Assembly: GCF_002005205.3 (NCBI RefSeq)
Contig: NZ_CP019701.2
Location: forward strand, 2,590,501 to 2,654,500
Source of the DNA: Rhizobium rhizogenes
GTDB taxonomy: Bacteria; Pseudomonadota; Alphaproteobacteria; Rhizobiales; Rhizobiaceae
Length of the DNA: 64,000 bases
Reading direction: 5' to 3'
Part shown: piece after piece, positions 9,350-20,961 of the stretch
Layout: each line of letters starts with the position of its first letter
Numbering within the stretch: position 1 is the stretch's first letter
Notes under the pieces: model-generated
Told to the model about the DNA's origin: nothing
The model's input: only the letters and a program-made list of their open reading frames with translations
The model's database searches: none
Translations under genes and position numbers: made by a program

Positions 9350-9373
9350 GGCGGCCACGGGGCCGCCTTTTTT
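9350..9373 (+). terminator. Intrinsic terminator after bfr, probably bidirectional
   Basis: GGCGGCC (9350-9356) pairs with GGCCGCC (9361-9367) across a 4-base loop, followed by six T residues. In the other direction the stem is followed by TTTT, so it can also end the minus-strand rppH transcript, whose stop codon overlaps the T-run. Confidence 0.85.
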
Positions 9374-9884
9374 ATTTGCCGGAGAGGTGACGGAACTCCG
9401 TAACCACCTTCTCATAGACAGCACGCTTGAACGGAACGATCAGTTCCGGCAGGCTTTCCATGGGCTTCCAGCCCCAGGCATCGAATTCAGCCGTATGTCC
9501 CGTCGGTGGCGGGTCGATCTGGATTTCACTTTCGTCGCCTTCGAAGCGGAAGGCGAACCAGCGCTGCGCCTGCCCGCGATATTTGCCTCTCAACCCGGTA
9601 CCGATCAACTCGGGCGGCAGATCATAATGAATCCAGTCGCTTGCTTCTGCCAGCAGCGTCACCGATTTCATTCCGGTCTCTTCGTAAAGCTCGCGAATGG
9701 CGGCTGTCAAAGGCCGTTCGCCATCGTCAATGCCGCCCTGCGGCATCTGCCACAATTGCGGTGAGCCGTCATATTCGGAATTGCCTTCCCGGATGCGCCG
9801 GCCAGCCCAGACGAGGCCCTCGGCATTCAAAACCATTATTCCCGCGCAGGGACGGTAAGGCAAATCTTCTGCTTTGATTGTCAT
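9372..9884 (-). CDS. rppH: RNA pyrophosphohydrolase (Nudix)
   Basis: RppH removes pyrophosphate from the 5' end of transcripts and so starts RNase E-dependent mRNA decay. The 170-residue protein has a complete Nudix box at residues about 50-72 ([22 protein letters not shown]). The RppH-type N-terminus [11 protein letters not shown] distinguishes it from other Nudix proteins. A longer open frame extends upstream, but the ATG at 9884 matches family length. It is the last gene of the minus-strand run and lies 55 bases after the deacetylase-like gene. Homologues in bartonellae were called IalA (invasion-associated locus). Confidence 0.92.
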   Translation of the reverse strand: MTIKAEDLPYRPCAGIMVLNAEGLVWAGRRIREGNSEYDGSPQLWQMPQGGIDDGERPLTAAIRELYEETGMKSVTLLAEASDWIHYDLPPELIGTGLRGKYRGQAQRWFAFRFEGDESEIQIDPPPTGHTAEFDAWGWKPMESLPELIVPFKRAVYEKVVTEFRHLSGK

Positions 9885-9939
9885 GGGAAACCCGCATTGT
9901 CTGAGCGCTGAAAGGCGCGGAAATGGCCGCAGGCAAGGT

Positions 9940-11136
9940 TTACTGCCCCGCCGGCTCCGAAACAAGCGCAGAAACGCCGACAATCTCGACGCCGCGGCCC
10001 CCGGCTTCACGCGACCATTTGGAGATCGCCGCAATACTCTCATCAAAGGCCGATGCGACACCAATTGCCTGGCCATTGCGGCGGGCAATGCGCTCCAGCT
10101 CGTCCAGCTTGCGCAAGATGGAAGCTTCGGTTACTTCACCATCGAGCAGAATATCGGCAAATCCCTGTGGGGCGGAGATGGCCTTTGCAATTCCGCCGCT
10201 CAGCGACTGCGCCGAGGAACCGTCATCCAGAAACAGCAGACCGCGTTTGCCGATATCGCGCATCACCGGCTCCAGCGCCGCCTGCTCGGCCAGAAAGCGT
10301 CCACCGAGATAATTCATGATGCCGGTATAATTGGTGATCTTCGCCATTGAGCGATGCAGCCGGTCAAGATTGACCTTGGCCGGATCGCCGGCCAGCAACG
10401 TGTCCGGCCCGGGATTGGTGCCGGGATAACCGAAAGGCTCCAGCGGTATCTGGAGAAGGATTTCATGCCCCTCACGGCGCGCTTCCTGCATCCACCGCTG
10501 CAGGCTGTTGCCGCTCGCGGCAAAACCAAGCGTCACCTCCGGCGGCAATTCCCGGATCGCTTTTTGCGAACCAGTCTGGCTGAGGCCGAGACCGCCGACC
10601 ACGATCGCCACCCGGGTGCCGCGCGCGCCGGACCATGGCCGGGCATATTGTTCCATCGGTCGCAGGCCATCTGCACCAACGACGGGCAGCCTGCCGAACG
10701 CAGTCTCTTCCAGCAGCTCTTCATTGGGGCGCATGGCCATGCGCGGATCCTGGCCATAGGTCTGCCCACTCATTAGCACCGGCCCCTCGCCGTCACGGGG
10801 CCGGGGAGAATAAACGGATACCACATTGCCATCCGGCATGGTTGCGCGATTGATATTGGCGCCGGAACGACCGCTTTGCGTCTGCAGGCCTGCATTTTCG
10901 CCGGCAACCTGTTCGGCAACTGCTGTCTCAGGCACCTTTGTAGCCAGCGGCGCCGCCGTCTCAGGCCCGGAGGCCGTCTTCTGCAGGTTGCCGGGCGAAA
11001 GCGCCGTATAGACGGAAAGGCCGCCGATCGAAAGAACCGCAAGCGCAGACAAAACCATAATGACGGAAAAGCGCCGGTTGATACCGGCGCTTTTTTTCTG
11101 ACGACCCAGAAGCGGTTTTCGCAGGTCCGAAGGCAA
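9940..11136 (-). CDS. Divergent polysaccharide deacetylase family protein
   Basis: This is a 398-residue envelope protein with one N-terminal membrane anchor (about residues 24-46, [24 protein letters not shown]) and a proline/alanine-rich linker. The C-terminal domain (about 170-390) belongs to the divergent polysaccharide deacetylase family (YibQ/DUF610 type). Recognisable segments are [30 protein letters not shown] and [12 protein letters not shown]. It lies in the same order after envC and ctpA as in many proteobacteria, which suggests a role in peptidoglycan or periplasmic polysaccharide processing. No enzymatic activity is established for the family to my knowledge. Confidence 0.85.
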   Translation of the reverse strand: MPSDLRKPLLGRQKKSAGINRRFSVIMVLSALAVLSIGGLSVYTALSPGNLQKTASGPETAAPLATKVPETAVAEQVAGENAGLQTQSGRSGANINRATMPDGNVVSVYSPRPRDGEGPVLMSGQTYGQDPRMAMRPNEELLEETAFGRLPVVGADGLRPMEQYARPWSGARGTRVAIVVGGLGLSQTGSQKAIRELPPEVTLGFAASGNSLQRWMQEARREGHEILLQIPLEPFGYPGTNPGPDTLLAGDPAKVNLDRLHRSMAKITNYTGIMNYLGGRFLAEQAALEPVMRDIGKRGLLFLDDGSSAQSLSGGIAKAISAPQGFADILLDGEVTEASILRKLDELERIARRNGQAIGVASAFDESIAAISKWSREAGGRGVEIVGVSALVSEPAGQ

Positions 11137-11198
11137 TGAACGATCCGTCCAAATGGTTGGGCATTCAAGAAAATGTGCCGGCTGGCCGGCGCACTGTC

Positions 11199-12527
11199 TT
11201 ACTGCTTGTTGACCACAGCCTTGTCCGGGTTCGGCGGGAAGGACGGATCCGTCTTGACGCCGCGCAACAGGTCCAGCGCATAATTGAGCTGGATATCGTC
11301 CTTGGCTTCCGGCGGCACATAGGCGGAGGAGCCCGAACCTTCATCGGTCTCGCTCTGGCCCTTGATATGGCCGGAAAGGCTGGATTCGCCCTCAGAGGTG
11401 ACACGGCCCTGCAATTCCGGCGGCAACGGCTGTTCCACCTTGATGTCCGGCTCGATGCCCGTTCCCTGGATCGACTTGCCCGACGGCGTGTAATAAAGCG
11501 CCGTGGTCAGACGCAGCGCACCTGCCTCACCGAGCGGAATGATCGTCTGAACGGATCCCTTGCCGAAGGAACGCGTACCGACCACGGTCGCACGACGCAG
11601 ATCCTGCAGGGCGCCGGCAACGATTTCCGAAGCCGAAGCCGAACCGCCGTTGACGAGGACGATCACCGGCTTGCCGTCGGTCAGATCGCCTGCCGTCGCG
11701 TTGAAGCGGCGTGTCTCGTCGGGATTACGGCCGCGGGTCGAAACGACTTCACCGCGCTCAAGGAAAGCGTCGGAAACGTTGATCGCCTGATCGAGCAGGC
11801 CACCCGGGTTAAGGCGCAGGTCAAGCACATAGCCCTTCAGCTTGTCGGCCGGCACATCCGCCTTGATCTTCTTGATCGCCTTTTCGAGATCGTCATAGGT
11901 CTTCTCGGTAAAGGAGATGACCCGCAGATAACCGACATTGTCACCCTCGACACGGGACTTGACCGCCCGCACGGCAATGACATCGCGCACGACGGTGATA
12001 TCGAGCGGCTTGTCGGCGCCCTGACGGATGATCGTCAGCTTGATAGGCGTCTTGACAGCGCCGCGCATCTTTTCGACGGCCTGTTCGAGCTTGAGACCAC
12101 GAACGGGCGTGCCGTCGATTTCCGAAATGAAGTCACCGGCAAGGATACCCGCACGCGAAGCCGGCGTATCGTCCATCGGCGAGATCACCTTGACGAGCTC
12201 GTTCTCCATGGTCACTTCGATGCCGAGACCGCCGAATTCACCCTTTGTCTGGGTGCGCATGTCGTTGGCATCCTTGGCATTCATGAAGCTGGAATGCGGA
12301 TCGAGAGAGCTGAGCATGCCGTTGATGGCATTTTCAACCAGCTTCTCGTCATCGGGTGGCGTCACATATTGTGCGCGCACGCGCTCGAACACGTCGCCAA
12401 AGATCGACAGTTCCTTGTAGGTCGAAGGCCCGGCCGCCTGTGCCGGCATGCTCGCCGAATAAATCACGCTCATCGCCGTGGCGCCCATAAGCCCACCGAT
12501 AAGGAGAAGCGAAACCTTACGAATCAT
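11199..12527 (-). CDS. ctpA: Carboxy-terminal processing protease (S41)
   Basis: This is a periplasmic serine protease of 442 residues that cuts near protein C-termini. It has a signal peptide (residues 1-32, ending MPAQAA), a PDZ domain (about 98-157) and the S41 core. The catalytic serine is S298 in NGGSASASE and the lysine is K323 in SFGKGSVQ; their spacing of 25 equals that of E. coli Tsp S430/K455. The ATG at 12527 gives a proper signal peptide, whereas the longer frame does not. Its start overlaps the end of envC by 11 bases, implying coupled translation. Related proteases regulate peptidoglycan hydrolases, which fits the neighbour. Confidence 0.93.
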   Translation of the reverse strand: MIRKVSLLLIGGLMGATAMSVIYSASMPAQAAGPSTYKELSIFGDVFERVRAQYVTPPDDEKLVENAINGMLSSLDPHSSFMNAKDANDMRTQTKGEFGGLGIEVTMENELVKVISPMDDTPASRAGILAGDFISEIDGTPVRGLKLEQAVEKMRGAVKTPIKLTIIRQGADKPLDITVVRDVIAVRAVKSRVEGDNVGYLRVISFTEKTYDDLEKAIKKIKADVPADKLKGYVLDLRLNPGGLLDQAINVSDAFLERGEVVSTRGRNPDETRRFNATAGDLTDGKPVIVLVNGGSASASEIVAGALQDLRRATVVGTRSFGKGSVQTIIPLGEAGALRLTTALYYTPSGKSIQGTGIEPDIKVEQPLPPELQGRVTSEGESSLSGHIKGQSETDEGSGSSAYVPPEAKDDIQLNYALDLLRGVKTDPSFPPNPDKAVVNKQ

Positions 12528-13914
12528 TGTGCGCCCTTCCGGTATTTTTTGCGGTCCACCACGGTTGGGAATCAACCGGCACACCATCTTTCCTGAACTC
12601 AATGTAGAGCGTTGGCCTGTCGGTTTCCAGCGCCAATGCTGCTGCACTCGCTACTCTTTTTGCACCCATGGAGGCGATGGGCTCTCCCGAGAACACGAAC
12701 ATTCCCTGCCGTGTCCTCACATTGTCCATGCCCGTCATCACCACATGATATCCGTCACCCGTATTAAGGATGATCATCCGTCCGTAACTGCGAAAATCTC
12801 CGGCAAACACCACGAAGCCGTCCGCAGGCGCCGTCACGATGGCTTCCGGCCCGCTCGCAACGACAATCCCCTTGGAAAAGTGGCCCGTACCGTCCGCATC
12901 GCCGAAACGCCGCAGCACTTCGCCCGCAACCGGCACCTCCAGCTTTCCCTTCAAACTCGCGAAGGGATATGCGGGCGCAATGCGGTTTTTATCAGGCATT
13001 CCAGCCGCGGCCGCGGCACGCTCCTTTTCACGTTCAGCCTCGGAAAGACGCGCCACGCGCTGCTCTTCCGCGCGTGCCTTTTCCATTGCTTCCCGCACCG
13101 AGGTGATCTCGCCTTCAAGCGAACTGACCAGGCCTTCCAGGCTAGTCGCCTTGCTTGCAAGCTCCTCGGATCGCTTGCGTTCCGCCTCCAGTTCCGCCGC
13201 CGTCTGCGTATTCTTGCGGTCGTTTTCGGCAATCAGCAGGTCGAGGCGTTTTTCCTCTTCCAGACTTGCCGTCATCATACCCGTAAGATCATCCTTTTCG
13301 CGAGCGATTGCCTGCCTGAGATCAGTCAATTCTTTGAGAGCGGCGACGAGCTTGTCCGTTTCACCGCGAATACCTGGAACGACGGCACCGAGAAGAATGG
13401 CGCTGCGCACCGAAGCGAGCGCATCCTCCGGCGAGACCAGCAGGGCAGGGGGCGGATTGCGACCCATCCGTTGCAGCGCCGCCAGAACCTCGGCCAGCAC
13501 GCCACGCCTCTCACGCAACGACGCCTTGACACCGTCTTCGCGAACGGAGAGCTTGGCCAGACGATCCTCGCCGTCGCTGATCCTGGTCTCCAGCGCCCTG
13601 CGCCGGGCAGCGGATGCAATCAGTTCTTCCCGGATGCGGGCGCTATCCTGATTGAGGGCAGCAATGCTCTCCTCGAGATTGCGGGTCTTGTCTTCCGAAA
13701 GACCGATGCTGTCGACCAGTTCCTCCAGATCCTGCCGGTTCTGGTCACGGCGTTTTTCCAGTGCCTGCAGTGCATCCGGAGATGAATCGCCATTTTCGGC
13801 CGGAACGGCGCCCGCATCATCGCGCGAATAGGTCGGACCGATCCCCATGACGAAAGCAGCAATAACCGCGCCCGCAAGGGCAGCGTGCCGTTTTCGTTGA
13901 GACCTGTTGTCCAT
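12517..13914 (-). CDS. Murein hydrolase activator EnvC family protein
   Basis: This is a 465-residue exported protein with an N-terminal hydrophobic segment (about residues 10-27), a long coiled coil (about 45-310, rich in E/K/R/A heptads) and a C-terminal LytM/M23 domain (about 345-455). The M23 catalytic residues look degenerate: the HxGxD signature reads HFSKGIVVA and the HxH position reads MTGM. That is what is expected of EnvC-type activators, which switch on cell-division amidases rather than cut peptidoglycan. The ATG at 13914 is chosen because it places the hydrophobic segment near the N-terminus; the frame is open to 14076. It lies between rlmH and ctpA. Confidence 0.86.
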   Translation of the reverse strand: MDNRSQRKRHAALAGAVIAAFVMGIGPTYSRDDAGAVPAENGDSSPDALQALEKRRDQNRQDLEELVDSIGLSEDKTRNLEESIAALNQDSARIREELIASAARRRALETRISDGEDRLAKLSVREDGVKASLRERRGVLAEVLAALQRMGRNPPPALLVSPEDALASVRSAILLGAVVPGIRGETDKLVAALKELTDLRQAIAREKDDLTGMMTASLEEEKRLDLLIAENDRKNTQTAAELEAERKRSEELASKATSLEGLVSSLEGEITSVREAMEKARAEEQRVARLSEAEREKERAAAAAGMPDKNRIAPAYPFASLKGKLEVPVAGEVLRRFGDADGTGHFSKGIVVASGPEAIVTAPADGFVVFAGDFRSYGRMIILNTGDGYHVVMTGMDNVRTRQGMFVFSGEPIASMGAKRVASAAALALETDRPTLYIEFRKDGVPVDSQPWWTAKNTGRAHNDS

Positions 13915-14072
13915 TTGAACTTTCTTTGATGCCGAAGCAGAAGCGGCGATATTAGGGATTTTGCCGCGATCTTCCAAGAGGCCTGAAAGATCACGGCGGC
14001 AGAACCGCCCGCAACCTGTCGTGTCGCGAAGCTTCATGTTGAAATTGAGACGCCAATCCTCATCCGAACCGT

Positions 14073-14555
14073 TCAAACCCGGTGATAGGGATGGCCTGAG
14101 AGAATGGTGACGGCGCGGTAAAGCTGCTCGGCAATCAGGATACGAACGATCTGGTGCGGCCAGGTAAGCTTGCCGAGGTTGATAACGGCCGCCGCCCTGT
14201 CGTAAAGGGTCGGATCCAGCCCGTCAGCGCCACCTATGGCGATAACGAGTTCGCGCTTGCCGCTGTCGCGCAGGTCACCAAAAAACGAAGCAAAGGCAGG
14301 ACTGTCCAGCGCCTTGCCGCGCTCGTCCAGCAAGACGAGCACCGTGCCGTCGGGGAGATGTTTTTCCAGCATCGCGGCTTCTTCGCGCTTGCGCGTTTCC
14401 GCATTCGATGCCCGGCTTTCCGCCACTTCGATCACCCGCGAAAACTCCAGCCCGATCGCCGGGCCGGTCTTCGCAAGACGCTCGATATAACGGGACGCAA
14501 GATCCTTTTCCGGGCCGGATTTCAGCCGTCCCACCGCAAAAATCGAAATCCGCAT
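14073..14555 (-). CDS. rlmH: 23S rRNA pseudouridine-1915 N3-methyltransferase
   Basis: RlmH methylates pseudouridine 1915 in helix 69 of 23S rRNA on assembled ribosomes. The 160-residue product has the SPOUT-family features: an N-terminal strand MRISIFAVGRLK, the cofactor knot motif LVIAIGGADGLDP, and the C-terminal LTWPHQIVRILIAEQLYRA with final HPYHR. The ATG at 14555 starts the family consensus; the nine-residue extension to 14582 is not conserved. It is followed by envC and preceded by rsfS across a 158-base gap with several short GC-rich inverted repeats but no gene. Confidence 0.94.
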   Translation of the reverse strand: MRISIFAVGRLKSGPEKDLASRYIERLAKTGPAIGLEFSRVIEVAESRASNAETRKREEAAMLEKHLPDGTVLVLLDERGKALDSPAFASFFGDLRDSGKRELVIAIGGADGLDPTLYDRAAAVINLGKLTWPHQIVRILIAEQLYRAVTILSGHPYHRV

Positions 14556-14713
14556 CGCAAACCCGCACTTCTCGTGACCCAACAGGGTCCCGCTCTTAGC
14601 AGCTTGGCCTGCGGATTCCTATGCGGCCGGTTTGATTTCCGGCCAGAGGCACCCTTCCGAAGTCGAAGACGACCTTCGGCAACGGGGATGCGCTCGATCC
14701 AGGGCCTACCGGG

Positions 14714-15205
14714 TCAATGCAGCGTTTCTTCCGGCATGTCCGGTGTCGCCCACATTTTTTCAATATTGTAGAAGGCGCGGATTTCCGGACGGAACACATG
14801 AACGATGATATCGCCGGTGTCGATCAGCACCCAGTCCCCGGTCTCAAGACCTTCAACACGGGCGTTTCCGAACCCTTCATCCTTCATATCCCTGAGAAGA
14901 TGCTCGCAGATCGCCGAGACATGCCTGTTCGATCGCCCGGAGACCACCACCATGTAGTCCGCAAGCGCCGATTTTCCGGCAATGTCGAGAGATACGATAT
15001 CTTCGGCCTTGGAGTCCTCAAGGCTCGCGAGGACGGTGTCGAGAGCATGGCCGGCGGCATCGACGCCACTGTCCTGGCCCTTCGGGATAGCAACGAATGC
15101 TCTTCCCTTGCTGTGTACTGTTGTCAGAGGTTTTCCCTTTCCAAGAATGACAAAACAGATACTGGCGACGCGATTCTCTGCGTCACACAATAAAGGTGGC
15201 ATCAA
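14714..15205 (-). CDS. rsfS: Ribosomal silencing factor RsfS
   Basis: RsfS binds ribosomal protein uL14 on the 50S subunit and blocks joining with 30S when nutrients are scarce. The product (163 residues from the ATG at 15205) contains the RsfS/Iojap domain from about residue 50: ASLEDSKAEDIVSLDI, DYMVVVSGRSNRHVSAI, ETGDWVLIDTGDIIVHVF and FYNIEKMW. The N-terminal 45 residues are not conserved, so the true start could be further in; no internal ATG is convincing. It sits between nadD and rlmH, the classic order across bacteria. Confidence 0.9.
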   Translation of the reverse strand: MMPPLLCDAENRVASICFVILGKGKPLTTVHSKGRAFVAIPKGQDSGVDAAGHALDTVLASLEDSKAEDIVSLDIAGKSALADYMVVVSGRSNRHVSAICEHLLRDMKDEGFGNARVEGLETGDWVLIDTGDIIVHVFRPEIRAFYNIEKMWATPDMPEETLH

Positions 15206-15252
15206 ACCATTAACTTTTCAAGATATGGAGCCTGCAACCGCCGCCCCATACA

Positions 15253-15837
15253 TCATTTGTGATTATTGCGCAGCGCCGTGGAACTGAGCGTGGAACGGGG
15301 ACCGTGAATGAAGACCCAGGCAGGCGCCCGTTTTTTCCAAAGCACACCCGCGTCATCCTCATCTATCCGCGCCTGGCTGAAAGCATGCGCCATGGTCGAG
15401 GAGAGGTAGGACAAAGTGGAACCTGGCCGATCGATGACGGCAATCGGAAATGTTTCTGCGATCGTCCGCCATTTCTGCCAGCGGTGAAAACTTTTCAGAT
15501 TGTCGGCCCCCATGATCCAGATGAAGCGGACATGCGGATTTTTCGCCTTCACCTTCGCAAGCGTGTTGGCCGTGTAGCTGATGCCCAGCGATTTCTCGAA
15601 GGCGGTCACCTTGATGCGCGGATCGCTGACAAGCTTTTCGCAGGCGGCGATGCGGTCCTCAAGCGACGCGAGTTCTGAACGGCTTTTCAGCGGATTGCCG
15701 GGTGTGACCATCCACCAGAGCTGGTCGAGACCCAGCCGCCGCAACGCGATCTCGGCAACAAGCGCATGGCCGGCATGCGGCGGATTAAAAGAGCCGCCGA
15801 ACAAGCCGACAACCATGCCGCGTTCCGCATGCGGCAT
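15253..15837 (-). CDS. nadD: Nicotinate-nucleotide adenylyltransferase
   Basis: NadD transfers AMP to nicotinate mononucleotide to form deamido-NAD in NAD synthesis. The nucleotidyltransferase signature GLFGGSFNPPHAGH is near the N-terminus. WWMVTPGNPLKSR, the GADNL motif and the C-terminal SSTALR (equivalent of ISSTxIR) follow. I use the ATG at 15837 (194 residues); a TTG at 15876, four bases after the proA stop, would add 13 residues and cannot be ruled out. It lies between proA and rsfS in a tight same-strand run. Confidence 0.93.
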   Translation of the reverse strand: MPHAERGMVVGLFGGSFNPPHAGHALVAEIALRRLGLDQLWWMVTPGNPLKSRSELASLEDRIAACEKLVSDPRIKVTAFEKSLGISYTANTLAKVKAKNPHVRFIWIMGADNLKSFHRWQKWRTIAETFPIAVIDRPGSTLSYLSSTMAHAFSQARIDEDDAGVLWKKRAPAWVFIHGPRSTLSSTALRNNHK

Positions 15838-15879
15838 GGTGAGATAACGTCTGTCGAGGCGCTTCCCGGTCGGCAAATA

Positions 15880-17158
15880 TCAGGTCCGTGTCTGGCCGGT
15901 GCCGCGCACACGGTATTTGAACGAGGTAAGCTGCTCGACACCGACGGGACCGCGCGCGTGCATCTTGCCCGTGGCGATACCGATTTCCGCGCCCATGCCG
16001 AATTCGCCGCCATCGGCAAATTGCGTCGAGGCATTGTGCAGCAGAATGGCCGAATCGAGTTCATTGAAGAAGCGCTCGACCACATCAGGGTCTTCGGCGA
16101 TTACAGCCTCGGTATGGTTGGACGAATAGGTGCCGATGTGATCGATCGCACCTGAAATACCCTCAACCACCGCGACCGAAATGATCGCATCGAGATATTC
16201 GGTCCGCCAGTCCTCTTCCGTCGCGGCCTTCAGGCCCTCAACCACGTTTCGAACCGCCTGCGAGCCACGCACTTCGCAACCGGCCGCAATCAAATCATTA
16301 ACGAGCGGTGCGAGATGCGTGGAGACAGCGGCGGCATCGACCAGCAATGTCTCCGCCGCCCCGCAAATACCGGTGCGGCGCATCTTGGCATTAACGACAA
16401 TGCGTTTTGCCATGTCGAGATCGGCCGAGGCATCGACATAGATATGGCAAATGCCTTCCAGATGGGCGAAGACGGGCACCCGTGCCTCAGACTGCACCCG
16501 CGCAACCAGGCTTTTGCCGCCGCGCGGCACAATCACATCAACCGAGCCGTTCAATCCGCCCAAAAGCGCGCCGACCGCGGCACGGTCTGTCACCGGCACA
16601 AGCTGAATGGCATGTTCGGGAAGCCCGGCAATCTTCAAACCCTCCACGAGGCAGGCATGGATAGCACGCGATGAATATTGCGAATCCGAACCGCCGCGCA
16701 GGATGACCGCATTGCCGGCCTTGAGGCAAAGTGCGCCGGCATCCGCCGTTACATTCGGGCGGCTTTCGTAAATGACGCCGATAACACCAAGCGGTGTGCG
16801 TACGCGCTCGATCTTCAGCCCGTTCGGACGATCCCAGGCGGCGATGACCTCGCCGACCGGATCGGGCAGCGCCGCAACCGAGCGGATACCTTCGGCGATA
16901 CCAGCGATCCGCGCATCGTTGAGCGTGAGCCTGTCCACGAAGGAAGCGGCAAGACCGGCGGTTTCCGCCGCCGCCAGATCCTTGCGGTTGGCAGCGAGGA
17001 TCGCGTCCTTCGACGCCTCGATGGCGGATGCCATGGCGAGAAGCGCGCGGTTCTTCTGGTCGGTGCCGGCGATGGACAACGGTCGCGAAGCAGCTTTTGC
17101 CTGAGCGCCGATGGTCATCATCAGCGCGTCGATATCATGGCTCTGCTTCACGGCCTGT

Positions 17159-17166
<8 letters not shown>
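15880..17166 (-). CDS. proA: Gamma-glutamyl phosphate reductase
   Basis: ProA reduces gamma-glutamyl phosphate to glutamate-5-semialdehyde, the second step of proline synthesis. The 428-residue protein belongs to the aldehyde dehydrogenase superfamily. The catalytic cysteine is in [13 protein letters not shown], and [23 protein letters not shown] is the family signature. The ATG at 17166 has AAGGA upstream and overlaps the 3' end of proB by 8 bases, so proBA are translationally coupled. nadD follows closely. Confidence 0.96.
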
Positions 17167-19443
<2,277 letters not shown>

Positions 19444-19559
19444 TCAAAGAAAAATATTGTCGTTTCGAATACAAGCGCTTCTCCGCAAGGTCAAAGACTA
19501 TCGTGCGGGAAGCCCCTGCGCGAAACAAGGCCGGTTCGGGGCAAACCGGCCCTGTTCAA

Positions 19560-19601
19560 AGCATCGGGCCGAAAACTGTGTGTGGTTTTCGGCCCGATGC
19601 T
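19560..19601 (-). terminator. Terminator-like long hairpin after the acetyltransferase genes
   Basis: A 17-bp perfect inverted repeat (19560-19576 with 19585-19601: AGCATCGGGCCGAAAAC and its complement) with an 8-base loop lies just after the minus-strand acetyltransferase stop. On the minus strand only TTTGAAC follows, so the T-run is weak. It separates the acetyltransferases from the obg operon (gap 19396-19610). Confidence 0.65.
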
Positions 19602-19610
19602 CCTCAGGTA

Positions 19611-20201
19611 TCAGCGACGCGGCGCAATGAAATCTTCCGCCGTGATCATCGTGTCGATATGGGCCACCATGGCGGCACGCGCCGTGGCGTAGATCTGGTG
19701 GCAGCCGGTCACCCGGAAACCGAGTTTCTCCTGCACACGCAGCGAAGCGGGATTATCCGCAAACACGCCGGAATGAAGGATCACCCCGGGCATACGGCGG
19801 AAGAAGCGCTCGACCACGGCAGCCACCGCCTCGGTCATGTAACCCTTGCCCCAGTAGAAGCGGTTCAGCCAGTAGCCGAGATGCCACTCGCCATGCCGCA
19901 ATTCCACCGAGACCACGCCGATCAGGGTATCGTCACCACTGGTAATGGCGAAATCCCAGTCGGGCAGGGTGCCGGAGGTGCGCAGGACCAGCCATTCCAG
20001 CGCATCCTGCTTGTGGTAGGGCGCGGGAACGCGGGCCAGCATCCTCGTCACGGCGAAATCGCCAAGCGATTCCGCAATGCTGCCGGCATCGGAAAGCCGC
20101 TGCGGCCGCAACACCAGACGCTTTGTCTCGATGACGGGGCAGGGGCCGGGCGGCGCCACGATGGTGGAAGTTCGCCGTCGGGTCAGTTCGAGCGCACTCA
20201 T
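19611..20201 (-). CDS. GNAT family N-acetyltransferase (RimJ/RimL-like)
   Basis: This is a 196-residue acetyltransferase of the GNAT fold. The pattern IETKRLVLRPQRLSDAGSIAESL, then GYWLNRFYWGKGYMTEAV (acetyl-CoA loop) and NPASLRVQEKLGFRVTG, is that of the RimJ/RimL branch, whose known members acetylate ribosomal protein N-termini or small molecules. The target cannot be deduced. Its ATG overlaps the stop of the preceding acetyltransferase (ATGA), so the pair is co-translated. The longer open frame to 20369 is a shadow of that neighbour. Confidence 0.88.
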   Translation of the reverse strand: MSALELTRRRTSTIVAPPGPCPVIETKRLVLRPQRLSDAGSIAESLGDFAVTRMLARVPAPYHKQDALEWLVLRTSGTLPDWDFAITSGDDTLIGVVSVELRHGEWHLGYWLNRFYWGKGYMTEAVAAVVERFFRRMPGVILHSGVFADNPASLRVQEKLGFRVTGCHQIYATARAAMVAHIDTMITAEDFIAPRR

Positions 20202-20830
20202 CCCATATCCCCCCAGCTCTTCAGCGAAACCCAGGTCTTGCGGTCCAGCCTGTACCATTCGACCGGCACCATGCCGCCGAGCGCCAGAGACCCGACCATG
20301 CCGGAGCCCTGGAACTGGAAACCGCACTTCTGGATGACGCGGCGCGAAGCAATGTTGGTGACCCGGCAACGGGCATCGATCTGGTCGATTTCACGCGTGC
20401 GGAAAGCCATGTCGATCAGCGCATGCGCCGCTTCCGTCATGTAACCCCGGTTCCAGTAGGGTTCCCCCAGCCAGTAACCGATTTCCAGCGTCTTTTCGTC
20501 TTCCTGGGGTTCGAGCGCGCAGCAGCCCAGAAACTCGCCATTGTCCATGCGGGTAATCGCATAGACGCACTTGCCAATCTCGCCAGCTTTGGAGCGTCGC
20601 ACAAAATCCGCGGCGTCTTTCGCCGTGTAGGGGTGCGGCATACGCGACACCATGGTCGCGATATTGGCATTGTTGGCAAGATGGGCAAGGGCGTCGATGT
20701 CTTCTTCGTGAGGCTTGCGCAAAACCAGCCTCTGCGACAGTAAAACGGGGCAATCGCTCCTCGACCGATCGGGCCTCGGCCGTTCCTCGGGTGACCGTGA
20801 TTGGTCGACCCTCAACAATTCAGCTTGCAT
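20198..20830 (-). CDS. GNAT family N-acetyltransferase (RimJ/RimL-like), second copy
   Basis: This 210-residue GNAT protein is related in architecture to its downstream partner: LLSQRLVLRKPHEEDIDALAHLAN, the acetyl-CoA loop GYWLGEPYWNRGYMTEAAHALI, and NIASRRVIQKCGFQFQG. The ATG at 20830 has GGAGG upstream. The pair probably arose by tandem duplication followed by strong divergence. They sit between rpmA and obg on the same strand, downstream of the terminator that follows rpmA. A role in ribosomal protein acetylation is possible from context only. Confidence 0.88.
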   Translation of the reverse strand: MQAELLRVDQSRSPEERPRPDRSRSDCPVLLSQRLVLRKPHEEDIDALAHLANNANIATMVSRMPHPYTAKDAADFVRRSKAGEIGKCVYAITRMDNGEFLGCCALEPQEDEKTLEIGYWLGEPYWNRGYMTEAAHALIDMAFRTREIDQIDARCRVTNIASRRVIQKCGFQFQGSGMVGSLALGGMVPVEWYRLDRKTWVSLKSWGDMG

Positions 20831-20854
20831 GGTTCAGTCCCTCCATGAGGTTAA

Positions 20855-20889
20855 AGAAAAAGGGGAGTTGGGTGGTGCCCCATCTCCCC
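20855..20889 (-). terminator. Intrinsic terminator of the rplU-rpmA operon
   Basis: On the minus strand, GGGGAG (20889-20884) pairs with CTCCCC (20867-20862), with extra pairing in the loop (TGGGGCACCACCCA), followed by TTTTTC. It lies about 70 bases after the rpmA stop and just before the acetyltransferase start, so those genes need readthrough or their own promoter. Confidence 0.8.
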
Positions 20890-20961
20890 TGTTTTCTTGA
20901 CTGAACCTGATACGTCTCAGCCGGGTCGATGGGACACCGGCTGCATATGACGCTTACCGGC

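Noticed and set aside
11136..12596. 486-codon plus-strand open frame opposite ctpA
   Set aside because: It lies antisense to a protease with catalytic residues in exact register; the translation is rich in R, H and D and matches no family.
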